A DNA stretch of 64,000 nt from Bombus terrestris (Eukaryota; Arthropoda; Insecta; Hymenoptera; Apidae): contig NC_063282.1 of the NCBI RefSeq assembly GCF_910591885.1, forward strand, positions 1,924,001-1,988,000, read 5' to 3'. Below the pieces are notes generated by a model that saw only the letters and a program-made list of their open reading frames with translations, had not been told where the DNA came from and did not search any database. Below are positions 1 through 14,600 of this stretch, piece after piece (positions within the stretch are counted from its first letter, which is position 1; each line of letters opens with the position of its first letter). The translations under genes were made by a program, and so were the position numbers.

Positions 1-3000
1 AATCGATCGGACGAGCTTCACGCCGTGAACAGGTAAAAATGCGAAAACGCGAGCGATATCGGCGACGTGCGCGCGTTCCATAATGCACAGCTAGTGCCCT
101 TGGGTCAAAGCTTGGTAGTCGAAGAGGAACACCTACACGATTTGTATGCCCACGCATAGATGCTTGTTTGCTCGCGGTTGACGTTACATTCAGGGCCGTG
201 TATCTCACCTAGTCGCGAAATAAATAGTCACACCTGCTTCCAAGCGTAGCAACCCTTAACGCGTTAACTTAACGGTGACCATGGGTGATCCACGTTGCTA
301 AATTTCTTAGAACGAATAGAATAAAACGAATTTAATAGACCATCGAATTTTGAAGGTAGATGATTTAAACAACATCGTCGGAAAAGGTTCTCGAATACGA
401 TGTAATATTTTGCGAGAATTAATTATTATCAAACTGAAAGTAAAACATTAATAAGATTGGCGTAGCAGTCGACGTGTTAAAGATATTAAGTTACATTAAG
501 ACATCGAGCTCGATGTTTCGACAATTTTATTTATTTTAATATATCGTGGTAAGATAATTGCTCTTATCTGTTATCATCTTACATTTCACCGTTAGAGGCC
601 ATTAACGAGATATTTCTCATCTTTCATTTATCAATAAAGAGTAGTTGTTATAATCGGTAAGAACGATGGTAACGTTTCTTCTGTTATATTGAATTATCTA
701 CTTTTTTATCGGATTTAATAGCGTTCAAAATAAATGAAAATTTATTGGTTAGTTAAGTCTAGTTAAGTCTAGAGAATAGAGGAAGATACGTGTAATAATT
801 TAAAAATATATTGTTTATTTCATTTTACATTCACAGCCATATCTTGTATTTTATTTTATAATCACGAGGAAATAAAATTTCTATAAAATTCATGAATGTC
901 GATCATTCTTATATTAAACGTTAACGATCGACATTTCACCTGTCTGTATTTTATTCGATTTACGTAATTAACGTAATCGATTTACATAATCTTGAACATT
1001 TTTATAAAACGATGAATAAGAAGACGATAAAATTTAGAAAGGTACAATGTAGCTGTATATAACTGGTCGTAGGAACGTTCGAAAAGCTGCGTTCTTAATT
1101 TACGCAATCGATTTAATTAAAATTCATCGCGTGAGATAGTTGGCTAAAACGCACAAATTATTCGACACTACCGATATCAAACGAAACTTTCTAGTACCAT
1201 TAGATCTCTAATAATCTGCTGACAGCGAGCGTATCGAGTGTCAGACAGAAGGCATAGGAATGCAGGAATTTGCAAGTTAGGTGTGGCTACGCGCGTTAAA
1301 GAGTTAGACGCTGAAGAATCGAATCCAGAAGTAACATTAACTTTAGAATGAATAATTCCATGCAAATCATCCTCCGAGTACTCTTCCTAGATTTTTACTT
1401 TTAACACTTAGTAGTTTCCCTTTCGATCCTAACATTGTACGGTAACTGTATATGTTTCTGCGATTACTATTCTATAATAATATTCTAGTATTTAATATTA
1501 TTAATTAATCGTTACTAATTAACGTTAATCGTTCGTAATATTTTAGTATAATATAAATATGTCTAAAATATCCTCTATACTGTTTAGAACACGCAAACTC
1601 TTGGCAATTTTAAATAACCGTAATTAAATAAATATGTATTATGATTCTACTATCAAAAAAGAAAAAAAAAACAGAGTAAGAGAAAAAAGATTGATGATAC
1701 AGGTTGGTATAAATTAAAGTGAAATCAATGGTATATACGTATCTGTCGTGAATACATATTCCATCATATATATATATCGACATAAACTATTCTTGAAATG
1801 CATTTCGTAGCTACGATATAACGTAACACCGTAGTCGGATTCCAACAAGAGAAACGATTAGAATTTCGAATCTTCCGTTGGTGTTTAACGCGATACGATT
1901 TTACACGGTTGTTAAAATAGAGTTTATGGCGTTCGTGAAAAGCGCGAGCAGAGACGCGTGGGTGTGCTTCCGTGCTCGCCCATCGACAGACCAAACGAGA
2001 TTACTTTATAGCTATAATCTGTCGTGTTCCGGGCCCATTGTTCCTCGGTGTACGATGCAGGTATGCGCCGGTAGATTATACAATCTCATTCACGTGTACG
2101 CCAATGTATTTTTAAACGTTAACATTACGTTTCACGGGTGTTGTTACTGTTGCGATCAACCAGAACCAAGGAAAAAGAAAAACGGTCTTTGTCGTGACGG
2201 CTATCGTTTCTTCAGAACAGACCACGAAACCAAATACGAGATACTAGGCGCAACGATGAGAGAAGGTTTCGAGAATAATTCTATTTTAGACAAAGTTCGC
2301 GAATATTAGAATGCCTATTAATCTGTTGTTCTATAAAACGATGATAATTAGTTCAAATTATCGATGAAGGATTTAAGCGATCAGGACTTTATATTCGTGC
2401 AAGATTAGATTCCATAAGAGTCAGAAAAATGTGTGGAAATTATACGCGACAGTTGCAAGTGGATAACGAATCAACAATTAACCCAATGAAAAAGTTAGAT
2501 GAGAAACTTGGAGTTGTTTATCCACGTAATAAGAGTAACGAGAAACCCAATCTGTAGTACGAATGCTAAAACTGCATTTAAATCCGTAAAAAAACATTCA
2601 CGGTCTAGTTTTAACAGTGAATAGATTTGTTACAATTTTTTTAAAAAAAGAATCTTCATACCTCAGATCGACGATGCTTTGAAACAAAGCGATCATCTTT
2701 CTTTAGACCTATTTTCGTTTCACGCGATTTTAAAGAATCGAAGAATCGAATTACACAATTCGTAGCGATACCACGCGTTCACCACTCTGTCCCATGTGTT
2801 TGTTTCAAACACATCTAGCATAACTGAGACAAACGCGACAGTAATAGGTTGCTGCGTGCTTCCTGTCGTTGTCGTGCCTTCTGTCGTTAGTTTCCCTCGG
2901 TAAACATCGCTTCTCAGCTTCCTTCATGGAAGAAGACTGGTAGTAGAAGCGAAGTCGACCGAACGTATCGTAAAAGCAGTCTTTGAAAGTCTTAACAAGC

Positions 3001-5630
3001 GGTGTGTGCTGATAGCGTGGCGTTAGTAACGCATTGTTCCGATATAACAATACCATATTGTCACAGCTAATGAATTCATTTTTTTCTATCCTCTGTAAGA
3101 AAGAAAGAAAGACAACTTACTATCACGTTTGGAAAAAAATTCCATTGACTTTCAGCAATCTGTTGAACGTGTCTCTTCGTTTTATTCTAATATTATGTAT
3201 CGTTAGGATTAAGTTATCAATGCTGTTGCTAGATATTTATGCAAATCGATAGTCGTAGAAGTTAAGCAGAGCTTTTTTCCAATCGCTGAACATAGTTCTA
3301 TTATACAGTTTCGAGTATTACACGCAGTTTGCGCATTTTTACGTTTTCTTTCATATTCCACTATACGAGAGTCATAGGCGCGAGTATACGCCGTACAAAA
3401 ATCGATTTTCAATTTATGCAACGTATTCGCAACGATGTCTGAATAAGCTTCGAGGTGTACGTGTGCTCGCTCTTGACTCTCGCTCAACTATATTTCAAAT
3501 ATCGATCGGAATAGCAGAATAATAAATGGTAAGGAACTCGTTGGACAACCTATTGTACAAACTCGCGAGCAGAAACTCGCGCTATGTCAAATCGATTTAA
3601 CCATGGTATAGCGTGATTCTATCGATACGGAACGTGCGTTTATGCAATTTTTATTACTCGATTTGTCTGTCCCATAGTCTCGCTTCCTCCACCTCCTCCG
3701 ATTGCTGTTCCTGCCTCGTCGCCTCCAATGTCGCCCTCCCCTCTTCCTCCCCTGCCTCTTCAGCTGCCCCCTTCTCTCTTGTCCACGTTATTCCTCCGTC
3801 ATGATGTACGTTCTTGACCCTCCTTCTCCTGCTTCCTCCTTCGTATTATAGGACAGCGCCGCGGTAAGGCCAAGGGCACATTAAAAACGTGAATCACGCG
3901 GCGGAAAAGGAATTAAGGAATTGTCGCTGAAATTCCATAACGTCCGCCAACAGTTTCGAACATTTACTATGCCCGATCGTGCCTCGCACAGGATGTCGTT
4001 ACTCGTTCAGCGTGCTACAAGTTTTCAAGTGCCGTTTCCTCCGGCCGGTTGTTAAGAAGCTTTTTTGCATTAGATCGTTTTATTTTTATTAACGCTTTCG
4101 TTACGCTGACGCATATGTCACATCGGTCGTTCCAAGAATCCTATCGATGTAATTTTTGCGCTTTTAGCCTTATAGTTTAGTATCGTAGATAAGATACCGC
4201 GCCGTGGCGATAGTGATCCGCTATTATTATTTATCCACTCGTGAAGCAATTAATTCGTCTAAATAACGAACGATCACAACAGGTGCAATTTCTGATAAAA
4301 AAGAATTTCTCATTTTTCTTCTTTATTTCATCCAACTGTTTACTCTTTGGCATTCGCGTTCTTCTTCTATGCCGATTACCGATTCCATTTCACTTTCGTC
4401 ACGATAAAGTCGAGTTGGTCGCTGGCCTCCGGAGGTCAGGTTATTTTGTATGCAAGATATAATCTCTTTGTTGCGCGCACACGTATATAAGAAATGAAAT
4501 TATTATCGAATTAGGTCGAATTAGCTCTTTTGCTTGTACAGTCATTACCGTTGTTGTTAGATACGTGTATCGTTATTTTTCTATCGATAAAATTCTTCCA
4601 TCTCCAGCTGACCGACTATTTATTTCTTTCAGCGCATGTATTTTTCAAGATAATCTCTTAAAACTTTTTTTAGTTGAAACATCGCTAATGTAATCGCTGG
4701 CCGAGTATCTCTCGAGCGTTTAAACGCTTTTGCCTATGTCGAACTTTGCTTGCGCAACAAAAATTACAGGAATTAAAAAATTAGATTTGAAAAAGCAAAA
4801 CCGATCATTTTTATTACAGAGAACGTAATGTCCCTGGTATTTAGAATCGAAGTGTCGATTATACGATTGCTCCGTGTTAAGTAAACCTCTTGAACCAAGG
4901 TTGATTTTCGTTTTTGGCGAATTCCTCTCTGAACCTTCGAAATCTTTTCGGATTACGTCATAGCCTTGTCGTCGGTGTTTCTTGATCTCATTGCCATTAA
5001 ATTACGAAAACAATCACAACCGAATGATACAAGTATTATATACAAGGACTATCGTTTGTCCAAGTGGCATAAAAATAAATGGAGATCTTCCAAAAATAAT
5101 AATACATGTATTCTTGAAAATAATTATTAGATTAGATTATTCTTGCTGTTGTATTTGGATGGCGCTTTAAATAACGATTCTGCTACATTTTGGCAACTGT
5201 TTCTAGGTATATCAGGGAGTACAATAAAGTTTAAAGGCAAAATCGCTTTGACAAATTTCTGACGTCAATTAACCGCTACTGACGCAAACTGATTGCAGGA
5301 ATTATTTTTGGGCCGTAACATCGTGAAATGAACGCAACGACTAGAACATTCCATGTCGAAAATATCTTTAATATTTAACATCTACCATATAATATATCAT
5401 ATAGCTATATATCGCTCTATACGTAATTAATATTTTTCCTCGAAGATTGGCAAATTCAAATTGACTTGGAAGAAAGAGAAGAAATTAGATTTCTCATATA
5501 ATCCTATATGAACGTTTATATTTCCGTGTTGTGTTTCAATCTATAGAATTTCCATCGTGTATCTCCGCGCCTGAACAGTTCCTCGAGTTCGTTGATACGA
5601 ATTAACGATTCGTTTTCTTTCCGATTACAG
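1..5630. other. Kibra intron (between WW1 and WW2 exons), no gene seen
   Basis: AT-rich sequence with no conserved coding exon on either strand. The first recognisable exon (5631) starts within codon phase and inside the inter-WW linker of Kibra, so a WW1 exon must lie upstream. I searched this stretch for a Trp-Asp-Pro-Arg type WW1 end and found none, so the stretch is taken as intron. Short open frames here show no family resemblance. A 10-base unit (agttaagtct) is repeated twice at 751-770. Confidence 0.6.
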
Positions 5631-8600
5631 ATTTACAAAACCACAAACATTCGCAGACTGTATTGGAAACGAGCTTCCACTTGGATGGGAAGAAGCTTAC
5701 GACAAGCATGTGGGTGCATACTACATTAATCACGTTAATCGTGAGTATCCCGTATTTATCTAAATAGCCAGCATATTTCTTACGTGAAAAGTATTTTTTA
5801 AACGTCATTGTCGCTAAACATTCTCCGGATGACGATGCGGCGTAAGATTAACAACCTTTTGTCGTATGAAATGCGTTGTGGAAAACGTGCGATGACTAAC
5901 AACAACCGCAAGATTATGTATCGACTGTGCATGAAAAGTTGGAAACTGAGAAGAATTACGACGAGAAACGTATTAAGCGGCTCCTTTCAATTTTCTCTCA
6001 TAGTTGTAGTCTTGAAAAACATAGTTCGATAATGTCAGTTGATTGGAAAAAATTGTAAATGGAATGTCGCCTTAATGCAACCTGTTGGGCCTTAATGAGA
6101 TATCTTGCCCGGAGCGTTCCACGAGCGACATTTACAACGCATGCAAACGATCGAAAGACGCGTGAAACAAAGATCTATAGTCTTAAGGTGTATCTAATTT
6201 ATCTCGTTTTTTTTCGATCATTTCAGAAACGACGCAACTGGAGGATCCAAGGCAAGAATGGCGAGCCATTCAGGAGGCCATGCTTCGAGAATACCTTCAG
6301 ACCGCACAGGACGTACTCGAGGTAAGTCTCGAGTGTCCTTTTAATTATTTTCGTCGCGTTGAAGCACGCGAATCGTCCATACGAAAGGGGCTTTTAACGA
6401 GCAACGTCGATTCGTGTTTTATAGTACAAGTTTATGCGTCAACCGTCTCGCTAATTACGCTTTAAAACCTGATACTTTAGCAAGTTGTATCATATATTCG
6501 AGGAAAATTGCTACCTATTCGAGAAACCATATGGTGAAACGAAATTATTATTTTAGTTTCACCTAGAACTCTTAGGCAAAGAATTATTCTATTTTTATTA
6601 ATCTGGAAAAGGATACGACTAATGTTGCATGCAGTTTGATTATTTGTCGCGGCAATTTGTTACACCCCCGTATACTTCTACTGTATTTTCCTATTATCAG
6701 TTACACGTACTTTGATAGTCTGAAAAGTTGAACTCGTACGGAAAATATGTTACAGCGTGACAGTTATACGCTGTATAAGAGAAAGAAAGCGCGATGATTA
6801 AAAGGTTTACGATAGCTGTACGAACTTTGTACGAACAAAGGATGCAAAAGCATGGTTCGCGTTATTAAGAACAAGCAGAACGTTGTATACGTAATTTTTC
6901 TTTTCTCGGGACCACTGTAGCACGTGGAAAAGTAAGAAACTATTTGAAAAATTTCACGACAATAAACCAGGCGAAACTACAACACCAAAACATTTGCCTT
7001 AAATCTAATTTTACTCGAGTTTGTTTGGCTTTCACGAACATTCTCGTTCATCGTTAAATATTAATTCTCGAGATGAAAACTCTTTCACGATGCTGTACAC
7101 GCGATGCTATTGGATTTTTCTCCTAGCGAGATGAAAAATTACCATGACAGTGACATTGAACAGTGGATAACGTAAAGGCAAACAGATATTTCTCCTCTTG
7201 TGCACCCTCGGTGCCGATGAACCTCCGTTAGTTGGGATTATAAGCAGCGAGGGACCGATGAACTTTTAAACGAGGGACGGTGGGAGCTGTAGACAGGAAG
7301 TTATTTCGTGAGAAATCATGTTACTTCCGGTCACTAGCCGCTCCCCTTCGCCCGTTTGTATTCATATTTGTCGCCGGATCGGACGATTAACACCGGATTA
7401 ACTAGTTTTCCCCTCTCGACGAGTCTGCAGTCCGGGGATACGCTTGTCCGCTCTCTTACGCGCTTCGCGGTTACATCATTCGAAAAGCGAGTCTTTTACG
7501 ATGAGTTTACGTCTCGTGGACTTTCATTGTGTCACTGTAAAGCAAGTGAGTAATTAGTTAACGCATACTCAGCGTTGAAATCGAACGAAAGCTCGTTTCT
7601 TATTTTTAGTTGGCGCTCCCTAATGTTTCCTTTCATCTCGCTCGTTGGGTATTTGATAAAACATCGGTCTATGAATTTTATCGATCGATTGCTTACGTAT
7701 ACATTAGGCTCGTTATCGGTATCAATCGCTTGTTATGGTAAAAGAAATTCGATCGTTTTGCATGAAAAATTGTTTGCATTGAGGTGTTAATATGGAATTT
7801 CAATACGATCTTTTATATTTGTCATAAATAACTTTCAGAGTGAAGGAAATAAGAAAAATATGTTATTTATCGGTGTTATCTTTCCGCTGTTTTCCTTAAT
7901 TTTAATCGAGCTACCTCGTTGCTTCTTAATACACGCCTGTCTTTTTTATCTTATTAAAAATGTTTCCCTATGTAAATGCGAGAGGCAACGCGTCGAAATC
8001 CGCGAATAGCTGGTATCTTCGCCAAGAAGAAATTATAATAGTTGGCACGTCTTACCTTCGATTCGTCGTAAGAAATTTTCTCGTGAAACGATTTCGGCAA
8101 TACGTTACGTCGATGTAGCGTCGCGTATTCGCGGAACGTGAATTTCCGAAAGTATAAATGCCAACTGTGCGAAATTCCCGCTGCCTACGCGAATATTTCG
8201 CGTTAGTCTGGCGCTCCGCGATTCCTTTCCAATTTCAATCAGAAATAAATATCCGCTATTGCCAAGGATATTTCACGTTGGTCTGTCTGCGAATCTTCTT
8301 TCGATAATATTCCTCGACGAATTTCGTACGTCGCCGGAAGCGAAGGAAGACGACTTTTCACGTGGAACGCGACAGGAAGTGGGAGAATGTCGATGTACGG
8401 TATATTTATTTCGGTCGAAATACTGCACGCGTGATGTCATCGTCGATTTTCAAGATTGGCTCGCGGCTCGATTCTAGTTTCGAGATTGTCTGGAGACTTC
8501 TCGACGACAGCCTTAGAACGCGTAATCCGCGGGGTGAGAGAAGTTCGTCCCGCAGACTAAACAACGGCTTGTCTCGTCCTCTTATTTTTTCTCCATTTTT

Positions 8601-11600
8601 TAAGAAGAGTCTAATGTTTTCTCTTTCTTTCTTCTTTTAGGACTTTTTAAATACGATTACCGTCAGTCATCGAATTACAAACTTTCCGATTCCGTTCGTC
8701 TTCCTCCGTAAAACGTAAAAATCATTGAGATCGCGTAGAGCGGGTTTTCTTTGTTATACTAATTTAACTGTTTATACGATTTTTGTAAACCACCTTCGAT
8801 AGTCTTATGCGTGGCTAACGATTGTTTTCATGTCTCAATGGCAATGAGACCAAGGAACACCGATGACGAGGCGCCATGACGTAATCTTGAAGAATTTCGA
8901 AAGTTTCATAGAGAGGAGGAATTCGCGAAGACGAAGATTGACCTTGGTTATTTGTTATTGGAAGGTTATACGATCGGTTTTTTAATTTACCGAACGATAG
9001 AAGCATTAAATTATTCGCTGTTTTTCTATGCTCATTTCTATGCTTATTATGAATCACGAACTAGAAAAAATCTTGGTTTATTAAATGATAAAAGTAACGG
9101 AGTATCTAGCGAAGTTTAAGTGAAAAACGAATCCGAGCCAAAGAGGACGTTATACATCAAAAAGTCAGAAGCAGAACAGACAGCAGAAATAAGTGGGATA
9201 GACCGTGATAATTCTATTCGCTTATTCATTTTAATAATTCATCGATCCAACTGGGTCAGTGTTATACTTCACGGTACTCAATTATTAATTAGCCGAGTAG
9301 GTTGCTTCGTCTAAAAGCCATCCTAAACTCGATGAACAAATGGATGTTTCTTTTACCGAGAGTCTTTCAAAATTACGAACTTTTTTCGTATGACTATGCA
9401 TCAAATTTGGTTGTTTGAATTTCTCGGGTCATCTACGATAGATATAAACTTTTTCACAAGTAATACGTTCTTACGTATACGTACTTCTTCGTTACTTTCA
9501 CTCATTGTAGATCCTATAAACGAAATTTTCAAGCTTTTTTTTGCCTCGTTACGTTTCCTTTTAATCCTTTCAGTTTCTTAATTAATTCCACGTACACTGT
9601 TAGTCATATCGTCACCTGTTACATTTATTCCAATATCCTGACAAATTTTACCTAACTGTCTATATAAAATATAAATAAATAAATATAATAAAGAGTATTC
9701 GAATACCATCGTGAATACCAGCGTATAAAAAAAGGAAAGTCAGAATAGGCTGTGATGAATCGAAGATCGTTCAGATTTTCGATGGGATCTATAAGATTAT
9801 GAAACTCGGGTCCTCTTTCTCGTTCGCCAGCAATGGGAATTCTATCGTCTTTGTCGGTTCTCCGCGTTTCCAGTATTTTCCTTTTTCTCTCAGTTTTTCT
9901 CGCTTGCTCCCGCTTGCCAGCGGACTCTGGCTCCTTTACTCCTGTCTCTACGATGCCTCACGACTCTCTACGAGGCAGCGAGATGCGAGTGGAATTTTAA
10001 TTGCCATTTATTTTTGCTCGCTCGGTTCCCTCGTACCGCTCGTCGCATCGTCTCGCGCGGACAGATACAAAACCGATTATGACACCGCCGGAGGAAGTTG
10101 CAGATCTCTCGATGCTTTAAATTATACAGGGTGTTCGGCAACAAATGGCAGAGAATTTAAGAGGCGCCTTCTACGATACAGAGTAAGACGAAAACGAAGA
10201 ACAAGGGAGTGGCGTTTCGGACTTTGTTTATTAGTTATTAGCGTTTAAAAAGCAACCAAAATACCCCCGAAGCCTGGCAAACTTCTCTATACGAAGGAAT
10301 GTAGGGCAGCCTAAACGATGGGGGGCACAGTGATGCTCAAACTTTAAAAAGATTACAATGTTCAATACTCAAATTCCATAGGATGGTTTTATTTATTTTC
10401 GTAATCATACAAAGTTGATCGAGACGATGTATTGAATTTTAAATTGGTAAATAATTTTAATTCTGTGAGATAGGAAAAATATAATGAATTATATTTTTCT
10501 CCTGTGATTTTTATATATGCATATACGAGAGCATCATTTTGCATACGATTGTTGCATAAACGTTACGCGAAACCGTCGTATTAGTTTATTACATAATTAC
10601 CTCGAAATCTATCGTCAAGCGTGGCTCGATACGATCGAGCTCTCTCGTAACAGTTCTCATCACTGACCAGTCCCAATTATTCTTGCCCGCGATACAAACG
10701 AAAGAAGAAATAGGTATATCGTGACTCTTGGCAAATAGGAACAGCCAGCACAGTCTGGCCGTTAATTTAAAACGTTCCGACAGGTGTAACGTCTAGTCCG
10801 AAGCGACGTTGGCTCTACCTAGCAATATGAATGTGTCTGCCGAGGAAAGTGTATCGGATACCGAAATACGTAAAATATACATATGTACGCTGTGTACCTT
10901 CACGCTCGAAATAGTGCTTGCCACGTACATATATACGTACACAGGCGCGTTTCGCCGAAGACGTCCTTTTTATATGTACATATATGCGTCATAACGGTTT
11001 CAGAGACTGAAATCGCAGTCATTGACATCGTCATCGGTGTAGCCAGTGGAGCCAAATTCTGAACGCGATTTCTTTCAGATTAGCTTCGAAATCGTCACAA
11101 TCCCCGCTTCAAAATATCTTCTTACGCGTGAACGCGCGAAAGAAACACGACCTTTACATGTATCTGGTAGCGGAATATTCGTTAAATGGAACGTAGTGGG
11201 CACAATCGAAGAGTTTGCAGCAATAAGGAGACAGGTCTAATATATTGGTCGATTTCGCGTTTCGATTTATGTAAGATTACTCAAATTACTAGATAGCGGA
11301 GCTACCTCCTTATTGCAGCAATTCGTTCAATTAAAGAAACGAACATCGGCAGAGGCTGTTTCACCCACTAATTATTATAACGAGTACTTCATTTCGTACA
11401 TTCTCTGTACTCTTGCGTGTTACGTGAATTTTGTTTCAATTTCCAACAAATATATTTAAATTCGGCAGCGTTCGCATTAGTATCACGTTACGTAATCGAT
11501 CTCGCCGATATTCGGCAATGGTATTCGAACGCGTGTCACCGAGTTTCTTCTGCACACGAGGCCGAGCTTTTTTCATAATGCGCTGCTAATAACCCTATTT

Positions 11601-14600
11601 ATATGTATATGTATCGAGGCTGTATTCGTGGGGACGCTCGTACTCGTTTACTATCCTCGCAGAATCGACTATAACGATCGCGTCGCGAGATTACACGGTT
11701 ACGATGTCCGTGTGCCATTCGATGTAGCGTGGGCCGGCTTTAGGACGACGGTATCTTGGCAAGTGGGCAAGCAGACAAGCGAGCGAAGCAAAGCAGGCAA
11801 GCTTGCCATGAGAGATTGGAATGTCTCCCGTCCGTTCGAACCCTGTTCCCCTCCACACCTTTCCACCACTCTCCGCCCCCACCCTGCTTCCCCCTCGTGG
11901 CTCCGTGTCTCTATATACTGGCCTCTGCCAGTGACTTCCTCTTCTCTCTTCTACGTTTTACTCTATCTCTCTCCCACCGACGCTGTCTTCTTATTCCATC
12001 GTTTCTCCGCTGGGTCCCGGCGTGCAAGGTAGCGGCAAGTAGCGAGAAAGAGAGACTGGATGCGTGGCAGCATAGCGGAAAAGAGAGAAACGGTCAAAGA
12101 AAGACGAAAGGCTCTGCTAGCGATGGGGGTTAACTTATTATAGTTAGTCGTCTTATATAGTTTTCGTGCTTTTCGGCGCCAAGCTTGCGTCGCTCGATAG
12201 AGGTTAGGATTCGCGCATGTGGTTGCTTCGCTGAGAAGCATCGATCGATTGTTTGGTAATGTTGCTTGTGGAATGTGGTATTTTTAACGCGTTAAACGCG
12301 CAGCTAATTTTGCTCTACTTTGCATCTAGACGGCGTGTAAATATAGGAAATGCGTTTATGCATAAACAAAAAAATATTTTAGCGTTGTTGCCCAAGGGCC
12401 GTTGCCGTAGATCGAACGATTTTTTTGGTTTCTTTAAATCATTGATTAAATAATAGTAGCTTCGATTTTGGACCAAAGTAAGTTTTAAGTATAGACATGG
12501 TAAAACGTATTGTTTTAATTGAGTTTAAAAAACAGCCTATATCGTATATATATGTATAATTGTAGTTGAATTCCCAGTAACACATCGATAGGACGATGGA
12601 ATGAAAAGAGAAATAAACGGTACGATGAATGGTGTAGGATGGTGTGGAAAGAGTACGCGAGGATATTGATCCCATCGCTAAGGCGTACTCTTCTCCCAAG
12701 TTTGAATGCATCTTGAAGAAAAGATGCCAGTTCCCCCAAGTCTCGAGCCTGTCCTCTCTCGGGCCTCGGCCCTGGATATTCCGTCCTCGGCTGCTTCTTT
12801 CGTTCCGTCCTTCTCCGGTTGTGTCCCTCTGTCTTTCTCTTTTTTTCTCTCTATTCCCGCGCGAATGCGACCCTTTTGGCGTAGTGGCTACCGGTGTTAC
12901 GCTCGTAGGGCCCCCAGGCGGTCCACGAATGGATTCACGAAGAGCTACGAGGACTCCCGAGGGTGTACGATCGTGCGCACGAGCAGATGTGCTACTGTCC
13001 TTCGATACTCTGGATGATGCCCCGCGGTGCTGCGAATCGACTATACCGTTCGCTCTTTCGCACGAGCGCGCGAAAGAAATAGGATGGCCGAGGAACGCAG
13101 AATATTATCGTTACATAGCGATCGACGTGGCTCGCCATTCGCATTTTTAGCCTTTCCCCATTATGCTCGTATGCGACTGTCGCGTGCTTTTTGTTTCAAA
13201 ACGCGTACATATCATATGCCCGTCAAGTTCAAGTTCGTCGAGGACAAACGAACCAAGTATGTACATGCTTACTAGATTTAGATGAAAGGTATAATTTCTT
13301 TATTTCTTTTACCGCGACGCTTCGTACCGTAATACATATTTATCTACGTACATAGGTATCTAAGTAAATGCGTTACGAATATAAATATATGTATATATAT
13401 CTTTTTTAATCTTGTTCTTTTCGTTAGTTATTTTGTTGCTCGGTCACGGTTTCGTTAAAGGAGAACGAACAGAAGATTTTGCGTGAAATTCTCATACGCG
13501 GACGTGGACGCGGACACGCTGGGAAGGGTTCAGCTCGGAAATACCGTAGAAGAAAATAGAGAGCGCGGTAAGGAGCGCGACCGGCCTTACGGCGTTGTTG
13601 CTCGCTATTTGCCGACGCAGCTTTTCACATTCCTTAGGCTCTCTTCCAGGGGCAAACAATGTTAACGACCACGCGAAGAGATCGAGATTCCATCTCTACC
13701 GAGCGATACATAAATAGGCCGACGCTTTTACCCGGCGACCAGATATATACGTACCCGCGTTATTATTCCTTTTTGTAACCGACTATTTTTAGACGCCCGC
13801 CGGAATTTCACGCTTCTCTTTTTCTTTCTTTTTGATGTTTCTCCCTTTACCTCATCCTTTTTTCCCCCCTCCTCCATCTACCTCCTCGACCGCCTCCGTC
13901 GTTTGCTGTATGTCGATAATCGTATTCGAGGTTGAATAATCACGTTTCACGAGGTAAAAGATAATATAGGAAGGCTATACTTCTATTTTTCATTTTTTTA
14001 AGTTCGCATATTCCACATCCTATAAGGGAGTAGTTTGAAAATTCAGTATATAGCATTCCTAGCATGTGAAATGAAAAGAATCATGGTTACTGTTACACAG
14101 CTGGTAATTTACGTTTCAAATAGATTCATTAAACAAGTAACTATTAGTGCTGCACAGAATATTAAAAAGAGAGATCTTGTATTCTTGTCGTTCAAAGTAT
14201 TTAAATCTTAGTTATCTGCCACATCATCAAATTCTCTGAATATTCACACTATATAAGTCTTTGTCAAGTAAGAAATCAATCATTTTAACACTTGTGTCGC
14301 GAATTTTTCTTGTTACTCAACGATTCTTCTATCTATGACACAAGTAGGGACATTTGTCGCATTAAATATTTAACAAAATAAGAGGAGATATAACAAAGTT
14401 GTCTCTTCATCCTTGATAATACTTGTATGTCAAGCTATGGTAAAAGTAAATCCGGAAAGTTTCGGGATAACTTCTGAGAATAATATGTTGTGAAATATCT
14501 AAACATTTTAAAGCATGGAAATGTTATATTCATATAAAAGACTTTAACATTGATTAAATCTTTCACTTTCCAATGTAAGAAAAAATCAAATAATTATCTT

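Noticed and set aside
1..32. The window begins with sequence ending ...gaacag|gtaaaa, which could be the end of the Kibra WW1 exon
   Set aside because: The phase-2 reading ends DELHAVN plus a split Arg/Ser codon, not the expected WIDPR-type end before FTKPQTF. No WW residues are visible.
1878..2309. 143-codon plus-strand open frame
   Set aside because: No domain, no conserved motif, Cys/Arg-rich composition, and located in the kibra intron. Looks like a chance ORF.
9799..10248. 149-codon plus-strand open frame
   Set aside because: It spans unrelated blocks including the repeat-like acagggtgt segment, and the peptide is low in coding signal.
11628..13150. Several overlapping plus- and minus-strand frames of 60-168 codons
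   Set aside because: Multiple frames are open together because the islands are GC-rich and pyrimidine-biased. Products are Ser/Arg/Pro-rich without domains.
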